From: Fragum whitleyi
Lineage: Eukaryota > Mollusca > Bivalvia > Cardiida > Cardiidae
Length of the DNA stretch: 64,000 nucleotides
NCBI GenBank assembly: GCA_948146395.1
Contig: OX411547.1
Coordinates: 63,183,610 to 63,247,609 of the forward strand
Direction of reading: 5' to 3'
The notes beneath the pieces are model-generated. The model was not told where the DNA came from. It searched no databases and saw only the letters and a program-made list of their open reading frames with translations. Position 1 is the first letter of the stretch. The number at the start of each line of letters is the position of its first letter. The position numbers and the translations under genes were made by a program. Positions 22,472-34,633 of this stretch are shown one piece after another.

Positions 22472-24370
22472 AGATTTAACAAAACCGCAAAATGAACACA
22501 AGATAATTTCATTTCGGGTTTTCTGATAACACATATCACGTGAACAGGATGTGAATACACTTCGGCCTATTTTGTATATCTCAACTTGACATAGACATAC
22601 AGTTAATTACATCAAGAAGTAATAAAGTTGTACAATTACACAACTTTCACTTCATGTATTTTATTAAGACGCTAATTTATAGTTTAAACGATATTTATTA
22701 AAAGTTGCGTACGAATTTACTAGTATTACTATATTTGGAAATCATGTGATAAGTCAAGTCCAATGGTGTCACCTATTGAAAATAGCACTAGCGTGATCTG
22801 CTTATTTGGTAATGTAGCGATCTGTTTTCTCTGGATTGTGGTAATAGCACAAGCCAATCACGTGATCTGCTTAATTGGTAATGTCGCAACCTATTTTTCG
22901 TAGAATTGTGTTATAGCATCTTTTAAAGGTCTAGTTTCTCTTTCTGAATGACCTTATTACACACTTCAACAAAAAGATTCAAATGTTTTAAACCTTATTG
23001 TTCCGTAAACCATCATTAGAAACGCGAAACATCTACAGATTATATATTTGCTTTTATTACTTTTCTATGCACCGTGATATCTTTTTCCCGTGTACTCTCC
23101 TATGACATGAGTTGAACTCGCGCATGTGTAAACAAAGTCGTTTTCTGATTGGCAATACCCTACGACCTGATGACCTACAAAGAATTCATCTGCCCTTTTA
23201 TGAATGAAATCTGTACTCATGAGTTACGAAAAGTTTACAAACGAATGGAATATTCCTATATATATATATATGAAGTAAAATTTACCACAATACCAGACGA
23301 CTTATGTTCTCAACTGTCCCGGAAATTTACACCTCTCGTTTATATCTCCAACTGTGTTGTTGCATTCTCGTGTAATATAAATATTTTGTTTCGGTAACGG
23401 GTATTTTTTGTGTCATATTCCCCAAATTCCATTCCTTGTTTTTTCGTTTCATACAAGAACGGAAAAAACAGGGGATATAGCCATCTCGGAACGATTTACT
23501 GTAAATGTATATGGATGTCGTTGTTATTTTGTACTCAAACAAATAAAGAAATAGATACTTATCCCAATAGATCTTTTTTCATTTTATAACACCGAATGCA
23601 GACCGAAACGTCGTAACTATAGCATACTTATCCTTTAGCTGCGCTGTTTTAAGTCCCACCCGGCAATTTTTCCTATCCACTAGTTTTACTGATAACAAAG
23701 TATAATTTTCTTAAGTACTTGAGTAACTACAACTGTGTAGTAGCGCTTCTATCCTTCGGATGAGTCTAAAATTTCCCCAATCCAATCATTCAGTGTTTTG
23801 TTTTGTTTGGAAGTACTTAATTTTTTACAAATAACATTATAAATGTATATTGTCCATTTTGACAATATTGACCGCAGCAAGGGTCGATGAAGGTAGGCAA
23901 ACATTTATCTTTCTGCCTTCGTCAATTTTCTTGAAAAATGCTTAGGCATTAATTCACTTTTACAAAAATACTAACGAGCGCAATCCTTTAAATGTCATTG
24001 GAGATATATTGTGATTAGATGAAAAATATTTCTTTTATAGGCGGAGGTCAGTTCTCTTTATGTTATATTTCGGACACTCTGAAAATCATTTTCAAAGAAC
24101 ATAAAACATGGATATCAACCAAAACTAAGGCCTGCGAAGCTAATTACCTACTAAAGCCGCTTTACTTATTGAATTTTAAGAAGAAAAAATGATTTCCTTT
24201 GCTTTTCAATCAACTTAATTTCCAAATGGTTTGACTCTTACTTCAATGGCTCTTTGAACACAAAGAGCTCAAGCTAAACTGGGGATACTAAAATACTAAG
24301 GTGAAAGTGTTGATAAAGAGAAAGTGCTTCTTTATAAAGAAACAACAACTTCTTTTCGATATTACTTACA
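22472..24370. other. AT-rich DNA; short duplication near 22.8-22.9 kb
   Basis: GTGATCTGCTTATTTGGTAATGT at about 22793 recurs as GTGATCTGCTTAATTGGTAATGT at about 22862, a diverged ~68-bp tandem duplication. A TA-dinucleotide run lies near 23257. No gene is supported. Confidence 0.45.
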
Positions 24371-24480
24371 AATAATAATATTGATGGGTCAGTGTAAAAC
24401 AGTTGTAACTTCCTATATACATTGTATAGGCATATAAGAATTTACAACTGTTTCGCAAAGAGCCATCAATATTATTATTT
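24371..24480. repeat. Inverted repeat, ~42-bp arms
   Basis: AATAATAATATTGATGG...GTAAAACAGTTGTAACTTC pairs with GAATTTACAACTGTTTCGC...CCATCAATATTATTATT around a ~20-bp loop, with a few mismatches. It is probably a MITE or foldback element. Confidence 0.75.
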
Positions 24481-26590
24481 TTTTTGTTTGTTTGTTAATG
24501 TTTGAATGTTATGTAATGGATGAAAAAAACATGTACCTGAAAAAACTTGAACAATATTTTGACTGAAACATCAAAAAAGAAAACTGTGCTTTTCAATTGA
24601 ATTTCAAAATATTCTCATATAATCAAAGGCACCACTGTATTGCAAAATGAAGTCCTGTCTAAAAAATAATAATTTTGGCTTTCCTGGACTCCCTTTGTGT
24701 TAAACCCTGTTGTAAAACACATGAAAGATGTGTTTTTGGTGGGTTAAAAAGTGTTGGATTGCTCAGCATTATTTGTTGAAAAAACTTCTGACAAAATGTA
24801 ATTTTTTACATTTCTGTCTACAGTAACGAAATAAAAATCTTTAGTTTGTGTTAAAGTGATGGTACACTTTTAAAGTTAATAAATATTTTTGCAACATATT
24901 GTAGTTTGTTTTCCGTCATATGGCAGTTATCTACATGAATGTTTCATTGTCAAAACCCAATATTTTTCCAATAAAAGCCTGGCCACCACATCTTAAATGG
25001 AATTATGAATATCTTTGCCCAATTGCATCCTAGCGCCAAGATAATTTGCCATTTGAAACAAACCGACTAGTTCAACTTGTTTTCTTCGCATTCTTGAAGA
25101 CGTTTAAGAGCACCATCAAACCGTCAACTCAGAAGTAGAGGAACATAATTATATTGATTCCATCAAGTCTGTCTGTCCATTGACCATTTGTTTTCCGCTA
25201 GCTAAACGGGGGAACAATTTACCTGCAATAACGAAACTTTACACAAATATTGCCCATTACCCAAAGAAATGCCCTATTGTTTCGAGGTCATACATGTCAA
25301 GGCCATAAGTAAGCTTAAACTGTTAACAGTTTCCACTCTTACTGAACAACAAATTGACCCAAATCATAAAACTGGACACAAAAGTTGTCAATGACCCAAG
25401 AAAGTGCCAAATTTTGGAGTCACGGAGGTCGAAGTCACAATTGAACTTCGTCTAAAATTTTCTTGAGATGCCAACTCATGAAGTAAGACTTCCCTGCGAA
25501 AATAGCTTTTCATCAAGGACAAAGCGCTTGTTGAGGTCCACTTTGCGACAATTCTAATTAAAAATGTAACTTATAACTCATATTGAGCAGAAGCCATTTG
25601 AAAAATAGCATAAAAACCGTTTTGAGTGTATAAGTGTCCGCCTGTGCTTCCATTAGTCGGCTGTATGGTCCGTATCATCTTCTTCCTTTTTATCATTTTT
25701 CCTTCATCAGATTCAGACCTTTATAGCGATTCAGGGGTTTAAGCGAATCTCGTTGATGAAATACATTGATTTATGTACGCCCGTAAAAATACGCGACGTA
25801 TTTTGTGATCACCTGTGGAGGGCGGGAGGCGTCAGCTTCGTTAGTGACTTGGAGTCACCGTCTCTTGAACGCATTCCAACTTATCAGTACTTTCAGTGCT
25901 TTGATTCTATCCATACACAGATTAAATAAAACTTTACTACCGTAATTTTTTAGCATGTATTAGGTTGTTTGGGTACTGGAGGGTAACAATTGTAGGTCAA
26001 CTAGAATCAAGAATAAAATAACCGGGTAAAATATTAAAAGAACATTGAATGCACTCTAGGTACTACATATTATGCCTAATCAGCCCGAATAATTGTTGTC
26101 TGGATAATATTTCGGACGAGTTTGATATTTGGTCAAGTGGGGTCAAAAATAGGTCTCTTGGTTAAATCTGAATAAAACCTAGTATGCACTGTAAAGGCAA
26201 CATTTTTGAATCTGGAAATTGGTCAGAACGATTGTGATTCATGAAACCTTAAGGGATTCAAAAGAGGGTCAACCTAGGCCAAATCGGAGTAAAACCTTGT
26301 TTACACATTTTTGCCCGATCAACTGGAATATGTACTCTGGAGGCCATGTTTTTTGTCAAATAAACCTGAAAGTTTGTCGTAATAATTATCTATATAAAAT
26401 CTCGGACGATCGTTAGCTCTGATTTTTTCGAATTTAACCCAAGATATTGTGTTCACCTTGGTGACGTTCACATTGCGTTGTTTGCTGGCGTAACAAACCT
26501 TGGGCATTTCTCTGTTGTTATAAAAGATTTCTTAATGAAACTTGACATGTCTGTTCACTATCACAGAGCTACCGAGAAGGATAACTCGTA
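24481..26590. other. AT-rich DNA with an AGGTCA-type repeat
   Basis: The stretch 25140-25460 is a diverged repeat (TCTGTCTGTCCATTGACCATTTG, TTTCGAGGTCATACATGTCAAGG). Nothing else is identified; open frames are unconvincing. Confidence 0.35.
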
Positions 26591-26747
26591 ACGGAACCTG
26601 AGATGCGACAATAAACGTTCTCCTTTGATCTTCGTCTTCTTCAGGAGGGTCAACAACCGCTGTTCAAACAGATCCTAAAGCGAACATCCTCCTTGGGTCA
26701 ATTCCCCTGAATGCTAAGTTTTCAAAATCCCACTTTCCAGTCTTACT

Positions 26748-27020
26748 TCACAAGTTTGATGAGGGATTTCTATCTCCATAGATGTCGAAAATCTCTCGTT
26801 GAAGGCTTTCAAGCTGAGCCTCTTGCCTTCTGATTATCGCTTTCAAAGTCTGGTTCTCGTGTTTGAGCTTTACTAAAGGCTTTAACTCTTCCATGGCAGA
26901 TGTGAAACTCGTCTGGCAGGCGGTTTCTACTTCATCATCATCTGGTAGTGGAACCCGAGATGCTGTTTCCACTGCATCATCATCTGGTAATGAAACCTGA
27001 GATGCGGCTTCTGCTCAACA
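26748..27020 (-). CDS. Possible coding fragment, coiled coil, unknown product
   Basis: The frame stays open from a stop at about 27020 down to a stop at 26748 (~90 codons) with no clear initiating Met. The N-terminal part repeats EAASQVSLPDDDAVETASRV then PLPDDDEVETA. The C-terminal part KLKHENQTLKAIIRRQEAQL is a good coiled-coil candidate. Upstream, in another frame, 27020-27110 continues with YGCNARLQVLDIAKNLSRN and a third LPE-D-like repeat, as if one frameshift or intron separates the two. GCNARLQVLD also occurs at 34530-34590. It may be an exon of a host gene, a retrocopy or a TE-encoded fragment; I do not recognise the family. Confidence 0.35.
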
Positions 27021-27145
27021 TCATCTCTGGGAGTGTCGTTGTATTTCTACTTAGATTTTTTGCAATATCCAGTACCTGCAGCCGAGCGTTGCACCCGTAT
27101 ATGCTTTTGATTACAGTGGCATCACTTTAGATACAAACCAGTTTT

Positions 27146-27730
27146 TAGCTCCACTGGACAAAGTCCAGCGGGGCATATTGAAGCCTGCTTTCCGTCGGGC
27201 GTGCCGTCCGTGAACTTTTTCTTTAAACCACTTCTCTGAAGGCACTTGGCCAATTTCAATAAAACTTTACCAGAATGTTCCCACGATAAACCTTTTCAAA
27301 AACTATTCGCGAAATACTTGCCTATTTATATGGCCTGGCAGGACCGGGCTTATGTTGAGCCAGAAATCTTTGAGCGATATCACTTCCTGAATCAATTTAA
27401 TGACACTTTACCAGAATATTCCTTCGGTGTCCCTTTTTTGAAGATTCTTCGCGACTTTTTGATTTGCCTGAAAATATAGGATTGGTAGGGCGGGACGTAT
27501 ATCTTTGAACAACATCTCCTTCTAAACAATTTGGCCAATTTCAATGAAACTTAAACAAAATATTCCTTGGGTTACCCTTTTCAAAAGCTGTTTGCGAGAT
27601 TATGTTAGGCCCATAGATATAGGCATAGCAGGGCAGAGCTTATTTTTTTTATTATCTTTGTACATCTCCTCCTAAACCACTGAACCAATTTTCACGAAAG
27701 TTTATGCAAGAAGTCTCTTCCAGTGATGAG
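27146..27730 (-). mobile_element. Tandem-core element, fifth core type
   Basis: The end TTTTTAGCTCCACTGGACAAAGTCCAGC carries a CTGGAC-aaa-GTCCAG hairpin and is followed by TTCCGTCGGGCGTGCCGTCCG. About four ~145-bp units share CCAATTTCAATAAAACTTTACC and AGAATGTTCC (near 27251, 27390, 27537, 27690). The far end is undefined. Confidence 0.6.
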
Positions 27731-28280
27731 ATGAACAAAAGTGAGGGACCCCTGGTCAGATTTAATTGACTCTGTTTAGCCTCCATGGGTGAATTTGTGG
27801 TGACCTCCGGTTGGATTTTTTTATCCGGATTAGTCCCCATGGGTGAATGGGGCCTCGTTCTGCTTGTGTGACAAGACAAGTCGATATTGTGAAGGTAGAC
27901 GCAGCAGCATTGGGGCTCAATTGGTTTCCCCCTTGGTTTGTCAGTCGTAATACGTCTTGACAAATGACATCTGGTTCTAGGTATGTAGCTCTCCTCCTTG
28001 GCGCGGGACCTAAAATTTCTACCAAAGGGATTAGTAAATAATGGTAGGGCAATGGCCGCTCATTCCCGCTGAAATTCCATTATACAGCCCTCATCACACC
28101 TCTCTTTTGGCGCTTGGTACTGGCCCCAAACAAGCGCTATGAACCCTTGGGTGTTGAGTCCTCTGTGATTCAACAATACAACCTGCACCAGCTGTCTAGG
28201 CCTGTTGAGGATGAGTCTTCTGAAACAAATAAATTTAATTTCATGAAAAACTCTGGTTTGCAAGTTAACTTACAGGTTGA
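27731..28280. other. GC-richer block of unknown nature
   Basis: It contains an internal near-duplication (CTCCATGGGTGAATTTGTGG and CCCCATGGGTGAATGGGGCC) and two TTGGCGC-GGTAC-like segments near 27998 and 28108. Overlapping minus-strand frames of ~100 codons lack recognisable domains. The composition differs from its surroundings, so it may be a gene fragment or a different transposon. Confidence 0.3.
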
Positions 28281-28289
28281 AAATGGCCG

Positions 28290-28722
28290 AAATTGCTGAA
28301 AATCTTAGAAAAAATTCTTCTCCTTAACCAATGGGCTAATCAAGCTGACACTTAGTAGGGATGATCTTTCAGTGAAGCTCTACCACAATTGTAAAAATAA
28401 TTTTATTCAATCAAAATCTCTGTTTTTATAGTAATGAAAATGTCAAAATATTGCCAAAAAATTCAGAGAAGCTTAGCCTTAACTATTGGGCATATTTTAA
28501 TTTGGCAGGGATATTCTTAAGATTTAGGTCTTCTTAAGTTGCTAAAAGAATTAAATTCTATCAATAACTTTGTTTGCAGTTAAAAAAATCAAATTACAGT
28601 AGGACCAAATTAAAGTCTGTTTCTTTTAGATCCACCCTTAAAGTACACCAAAAAATCTCTGTATTTATAACATGGTTGACAAGTTATGAGTTGACTTACT
28701 CAGGTGAGCGGTCCTCTTGTTT
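28290..28722 (-). mobile_element. Tandem-core element, left terminus at the high end
   Basis: The high end reads, on the minus strand, CAAGAGGACCGCTCACCTGAG, the left terminus shared with 17068 and 58299. Inside are two or three diverged units with CTCCTTAACCAATGGGCTAATC/TTAACTATTGGGCATATTT. Confidence 0.5.
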
Positions 28723-29623
28723 CCATTTTCGTCTCTAATGTTCAAAAACTTCTTCCCGTATTCTGTACTTTATAAAACGTCGATTGCTTCATAGATTTGT
28801 ATCCAGCTTAGACCGGATCCTCGTCATGACAATTTACATTAAAATTCCATTTAAAGGCATACGTCTACCCTTTTGAATATACAGAATTGTCAAAACGACA
28901 ATAAATCTTTAAAGGTGTTTTAAGTTTTGTAAAGTCCCCTGCTTATGAAAGTATAATTCAAAGAAATATGGTAATTGAGCTGCCGTAACTGAGGATTAAT
29001 TTTGTTCAACAAATGGATCAGCGACAGTCTAGGCGACCTTATGTTTGCTTTCAAACATATTGGTTTTTCAAAGGCTTTATAAAGGCTTTATTTATAGTCC
29101 AATATTGTTTGTACTATACACAACTTATACCCCCGCGGATGTACGTATAAAGTGTAACGCATTTTATAAGCTATCTGAGAAGTAGTCAATTAAACTTTCT
29201 ATCAAACTTACTTAAAAGAAACTTAAATTTTGTAATGTAGAGGCTTACTTGTAAGGAACTAAAATTCCGAAATGTAGAAGCCAAACCAGGTTTTTGCTGA
29301 ATGCTGATCGGATCCGTATCACCTGATTATCAATATCAACTGACAGGAAAGTTACTTAGGATAAATCGGGTGTAAATTACAGTCTTTGAATCTCACATTA
29401 ATTAATGAATACATCTTCATCTAACTTAAGCACCATATAATGGTTTTATATATTAATTGACTGTTTCAGTGATTGTTCTTTAGTATGGCAAGCTACATGT
29501 CTAATTAGCAGAATAATTAGATGGTGTGATTAGGCAACACAAATACATTTGATTCGGAACCAAAATAACGGAGAAAAAAAAGCGAAAAAAACTCATGTAT
29601 TAAGTTAGATTTTTTCACTCTTA
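28723..29623. other. AT-rich DNA, no gene seen
   Basis: No supported feature. Confidence 0.4.
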
Positions 29624-30042
29624 CAGTTATTTACATCGTGAAATTGACATTCACCTCAATCAAAAGCATTCTAAATCGCTCACTCAGCGCTCCATTTATT
29701 CATTCCAAACACTCACTCAAACCACTCAAAAACGCTCAAACCCATTGAAAAATATAGAATAACCAACGTCATTCAAAATTAATTTTGATTGAGAAAAATC
29801 GCGATTTCACTAACATTATTCAAAATATTAGCGTCTCATAGGTTCTCGAAGAAATAGGAAGCCATGTATAAAACTTGAATGTATTTTTTATTAAAGGGAG
29901 GTAATCAATTTCGCAAATTTTGTTCATTTTGAACAAAAATTACTATATAGGATTACCTCCCGTTAAATTCACTCAAACTCGCTCCACACACTCATTCAAT
30001 TTCATTCAAAAATCATTCCAAAATTATTCATTTTGTCAATTT
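29624..30042 (-). mobile_element. MITE M1 (subfamily A), distal TIR truncated
   Basis: It starts TA|CAGTTATTTACATCGTGAAA and carries an ATCGCGATTTCACTAACATT block. The palindromic core runs from GGGAGGTAATCAATTTCGC to GGATTACCTCCC. It stops after TTTTGTCAATTT, just short of the terminal CACGATGTTGTTAACTG. Confidence 0.85.
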
Positions 30043-30149
30043 GACAAAAGTGCGAATTCTGAAAAACCAGTCGGCTTACTTTAACACCAACATACATTAA
30101 GTCTTGGGTTAAAACAAGTCAAAACAAAACAATAAACAACAATCCTATT
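30043..30149. other. Short AT-rich spacer
   Basis: Nothing recognised. Confidence 0.3.
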
Positions 30150-30250
30150 ATCCAAAACGTCGTTGAGGCGCGTGAAATATTCGCATTTTTAAAAAAGGAA
30201 TTTACATTTAACGGAGACGTATGGAAATTGAGCTGTCTTACTGAACATTC
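30150..30250 (+). repeat. Dispersed repeat R2, copy 2
   Basis: It matches 10800-10900. Both copies lie near M1 MITEs, but on different sides. Confidence 0.6.
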
Positions 30251-30487
30251 ATTTTATTATCCAAGAAACATTCTGCATCTTGGAAGAAAATGTAAGTCTG
30301 CCCTTTGACGGGTCTCTTCAAAGATTGATAGACTGAAATTTTCATTCTTACGCACTTTCTGTTTTTTACTAGAAATATATGCTACCTAGATGTATTAAGA
30401 TTTACGTCTAAGTATTATTTCTCTTTTATTATTAACAAATATGATTATTGGTGATGTCATTTGCGTGTTTTGCTCAATTAAACACAA

Positions 30488-30760
30488 CGTGCTCAATATG
30501 AGCTTTGAAATGATTATTTGTGCGTCGTCCGTCAGAAAACAACATGCGAATTTCAACCAAACATGGCAGAAATGTTTCTTGGGTAATCTTTCTCAAAACA
30601 AATTCGTACAATTTGATTGATACCCTCCTCCTCAAAAATACCGGCGTGACAGGGTAGTTTTAGACCCTGAAATCTTTAAACATCGTCTCCTCAGTTCCCA
30701 TTTCCAACCTTTTGTAGCTGGAAAACTTCATTTCTATTCAAAATTTTATACATTTCACGG
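30488..30760 (-). mobile_element. Tandem-core element end, single unit
   Basis: GTGCTCAATATGAGCTTTG and GTGCGTCGTCCGTCAG form a right terminus. One core unit (TTTCAACCAAACATGGCAGAAATGTTTCTTGGG) is related to the core at 31558. Confidence 0.5.
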
Positions 30761-31557
30761 TGTTTTGTCCTGTCTGCATTTCAGGCCTTTGATTATTCTA
30801 AGCAACGCATTTAATATAGTAGATTTTATCATTTCAGTTATTTTAACCTAATTAATTCATATACGTCCGAAGTAATTGTTCCCTCCTGTATAATTAATTC
30901 GTTTCTCAATTACCATTGGCTACCTGACCTTTCACAATAAAGTTTATAATCAAACATACAGTACATATATCTGTCCTGCTTTCAGGTTGACAAAACTGTG
31001 CAAAATGTCACTTGCCCTTTTTTGGAAAATCTTATCGACAACACGCTTAATTCCGGAAAAAAATATAACTTGAATTAGTTGCTTTATTCAGACTATCCAC
31101 AACATATCTCAAGTACTAATGTCCTGTTCCCTTATTTTCTGTTCCTGATTTCTTTGCAAAGTTCATTCAGCGTTGTATTGGCTATTGAGAGTGGATGAAA
31201 AGAAAGATATTAGTATTTTGAAAATGTACCATCCACAGTCAATTAAGAGGGTGCATTGCCTTCAAATCACGGGTTATTTAAATATTTCTTTTTTAACATT
31301 ACTATTGCATTATACATTTCTACATTGAAAAAAATTCTTATAAAGTTTCAATTGTTTTTCCGAAATGTTTCACGAAATTTAGATAAAATTGTACCTGTTT
31401 ATAAACTCAATCAAATAATGTTTAATTAACCGTTATCTTCAATGCTACATCTCATTAGATAAGTAAATAGGTAAAACATATTTTAATATCAAACTATGAT
31501 CATACACTGACAAAATAATGCTTCGTTCACTTCCTGTAGCCAAAGTTGAACCCAACT
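30761..31557. other. AT-rich DNA, no gene seen
   Basis: No supported feature. Confidence 0.4.
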
Positions 31558-32110
31558 GGTTTTAGCTCGCCTGTTGTGCTCAATGTGACCTTTTGTGATC
31601 ACCTTTTGTCCGCCGGTCGTCTTGCGTCGGAGTTCGTCAACAACTCTTTAAACAGCTTCTCCTCAGTGATGACCGGATTTCAATAAAACTTGGCTGAAAT
31701 ATTTCCTGGGTGATCCTTCTTAAAACTTGTTCGTGGAATATACGGGTGAGGCACGCGGGCTTTTTTCGATCCCGAAACCTTTCAACATATTTGTTTCGGT
31801 AACCAACGGTCGGATTTCAACTACTTGCAGAAATGTTCCTTTGTTGACGCCTCTCAAAACTTGTTCGTGGAATTTTAATTGATCCCTAATAATAGGCGTG
31901 ACAGTGTGGTGCTTATTTTGAGCTCGAAATCTGTAAAAACCTTATCCTCAGTAACTAATGAGACGATTTCAACACAACTTGGTAGAAATGGTTCTTGGGT
32001 GACCGTTCTCAAAACCAGTTCCTGGAAAATTTATTGACCCTAAATTTCGGGGCAGGGGGAGGTTTCAGTGTCGCATCCGAAAGCGCATTTCAGCCTTTAA
32101 TTTTATTTTT
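31558..32110 (-). mobile_element. Tandem-core element, three ~155-bp units
   Basis: The right terminus TTTTAGCTCGCCTGTTGTGC is followed by TTGTCCGCCGGTCGTC. Units start near 31670, 31815 and 31970, sharing CGGATTTCAATAAAACTTGG/GATTTCAACACAACTTGG and TCTCAAAACTTGTTCGTGGAA. Confidence 0.6.
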
Positions 32111-32934
32111 TTTTAACTCTATAAAAGTTAACATTTTCATGGGTGAGCAATTGCGATAAAAATGTTCTTACCCCCACAAAATTGACAAAGTATGGGGTGG
32201 AATAAGAGTGATAAATGACTATAAATGTTAAATAAAGAAACTTCACGGTATCGTCCTCATTTTCTAGTCATGACCACGAGTTGTTATTTGGACTGGTCTC
32301 CGGTTTGTAATAGAATTCTATTAAAAAAAAAAACAACGAACCAAACAACATAAAATTCGCAATAAATGTTTTCCCTATTCTTAGTTGATTGGAAAATCCT
32401 CTCGATTTTGAAATTTCGAAAGCGAAAATCTGTATTTTCTGTCAAATGACAAGGTATCACATACCATGGATGGTGTTTTTGTTGATGAAGTTTATTCACG
32501 CTAAGGTTATAATGATTTTTCGGGGACGTCTGTATGTCCACCAGTGTAAGTACCTGAGAACTAGCCCGTCCACTGTTAATAGCTTTACAAAAACGTAGTG
32601 CCAACTTTGGTTCAATTGTCTTTTATAAAAGTCCTACCTCCGCACTACAGCTGTGCATTTTGAAGATGGCATTATAAAAAAGCTTTACAATTTGTAGATT
32701 TTTCAAAGACTTCTCTAAAATGCGAAAGCGGTTGACATTCCTTAACCACGCGTTCTTTTTCTTTCGCGCAAGAATGTTATTTATAGACAATGCAGTGATT
32801 TACCTATTGGGTTTTCCCGTGGTGTAAGGGGAAAAAGTAGGTGGCCCAACTTGAGGCCCCGCTGTATGACAAAAAAAACGGGTTAGTGAATACACATTCC
32901 TGCAATCTAGTTTGATGATCGAATCTGCGAGTAA
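32111..32934. other. AT-rich DNA, no gene seen
   Basis: Overlapping frames near 32284-32604 on both strands lack domain content. Confidence 0.4.
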
Positions 32935-33300
32935 AGTGTGACAAATTTTCGAAAGTTTGACCTTGAAAAATTACCTTGATCTTAACGGATGACTTTCAAC
33001 TTGAAAGGCCTTGTCTAAGACAATTTTTTTCGAAAGTTTGACCTTGAAAAATTACATTGATCTTAACGGATGACTTTCAACTTGAAAGGCCTTGTCCAAG
33101 ACGATCATAATGTGATATATGAAGGCCCAATCACTTACCAATCAAAAGTTATTGACAATGTTTAAATTTGGGTGTTTGTTTCACAAGTTTGGCCTTGAAA
33201 AATGACCTTGGCCTTGTCCCAGATAATAATCGTGTGAAATATGAAGGCCCTATCACTTATCATTCAAAAGTTGTCACAAAATGTCAAAGTTTTCGCACGA
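32935..33300. repeat. AGGTCA-type repeat with an exact 81-bp tandem duplication
   Basis: CGAAAGTTTGACCTTGAAAA starts at 32950 and again at 33031. The copies are nearly identical through GATCTTAACGGATGACTTTC and GAAAGGCCTTGTC. A third, more diverged unit starts at about 33182. It is the same family as 20740-21340 in reverse orientation (TGACCTTGA). Confidence 0.75.
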
Positions 33301-33719
33301 CGACGCCGACAACAACGACGCCAAGGTTATAGCAATACCTCGGGTTTTCTCCGAAATCAGCCAAGCGAAAAAAGAAAAAAATAGAAAACTCAGGTGTTAA
33401 TACCACATTCCATTCGAATTTATGGCTTATGACCGTCACGCATAAAGGGAGACCCATAAAAGAACCGTAAACATAGGCTTAACAAAAAAGACAGTGTAAT
33501 TCCATTAAAGTTTGCATCCACATTAAAACTTGCCGAAGTTTGGTCGAAACATTTTATTCAAATCATAATATTAACATGGATAGTTTCCTTTTTTGTCTCG
33601 TTTCATTTTCTGCACAGTGCCACCAGAAACGTCCACCTCCAGTGCTTTCAATTGGAATTATGATTTTTGTTTTCTGAAATTAAGGTACGATCGATCCCCG
33701 CGCTATTTTATCTGAATTG
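33301..33719. other. AT-rich DNA, no gene seen
   Basis: No supported feature. Confidence 0.35.
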
Positions 33720-33804
33720 TGTATGGAAATATACTGTATATCCTATATTTCATTCATTTGCCTTATTTGAATGAAATTAAGAATATACAGTATATTTCCA
33801 TACA
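33720..33804. repeat. Perfect 22-bp-arm hairpin
   Basis: TGTATGGAAATATACTGTAT at 33720 is perfectly inverted at 33783-33804. An inner TTCATTCA/TTGAATGAA pair extends the stem. Confidence 0.9.
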
Positions 33805-33969
33805 TATAGCCTAAAGTTTTTGACAAGCAAATACAGGGAATCATCGATTCAGCGCATCAGCTCTGCACTCCCTCCCTCCAAATTTTTTCTCCCCAATTTT
33901 GCTAATTCATCAGGGGACCCTTCCCCCCCCCCCCTCTATAGCAGATTCCTGGAGGCAATATTGTGTTTT

Positions 33970-34330
33970 TCATATTGAAATCCTTAAATATCTTTCTCTT
34001 CAAAACCACCTTATCAATTTCATTTAAACTCTGCACGAAAGTTTCTCGGATAACCCTCCTAAGAATCTAATTTGAAAACTCTGTTCGGTCCATTTGTATG
34101 AATGTGGCAGGGCGGGGCCTTTTCTTGCTATAAAATCTGACTATTTTACATGAAACTTTGCCAGAATGTATCTCTGATGGTCTTTGTAAAAAGGTGACGT
34201 AACATTCTTATTTGGCCATTAAAATGGGCGTTGCAGGGGATAATATCTCCTCTTCAAGAAATAGGTAAATGTGAATGAAACTGTGCCAGAAAGTTACTTT
34301 GGTGACACTCATTGGGCCAATAAAATTTAG
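33970..34330 (-). mobile_element. Tandem-core units without clear termini
   Basis: Units near 33990, 34130 and 34250 share CTCTTCAAAACC/CTCTTCAAGAAA, GAAACTTTGCCAGAATGT/GAAACTGTGCCAGAAAGT and a GGCAGGGCGGGGCC block. They are related to the core at 27146-27730. Confidence 0.45.
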
Positions 34331-34633
34331 GTGAAAGTTTACGACCATTCTGGTCCTCTTCTTTATTATTTCCTTGTATTATTTTTAAAGTTATCTAAAC
34401 TGTTTTTCTTTTTAACTTTCTATCATGTGCATTTTAAATATTGAACTAAATATGTAATATGAAAAAATATTTTAAATCTACTCAAGTATTGTGGTTTGGT
34501 GTAAACAATATAGGTTTTGGGGGGAGACAGAAACCATGTTCCGTAATCCAAAACTTGCAGCCGAGCATTGCACCCTTTGGTGGTTCTTGTTGTTGAAACA
34601 TGTCCGTTTGTCAAACATTCGAAGATGTCTTCA

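Noticed and set aside
23149..23397. 82-codon open frame with Cys residues
   Set aside because: It contains a TA microsatellite translated as YIYIY, with no domain or splice support.
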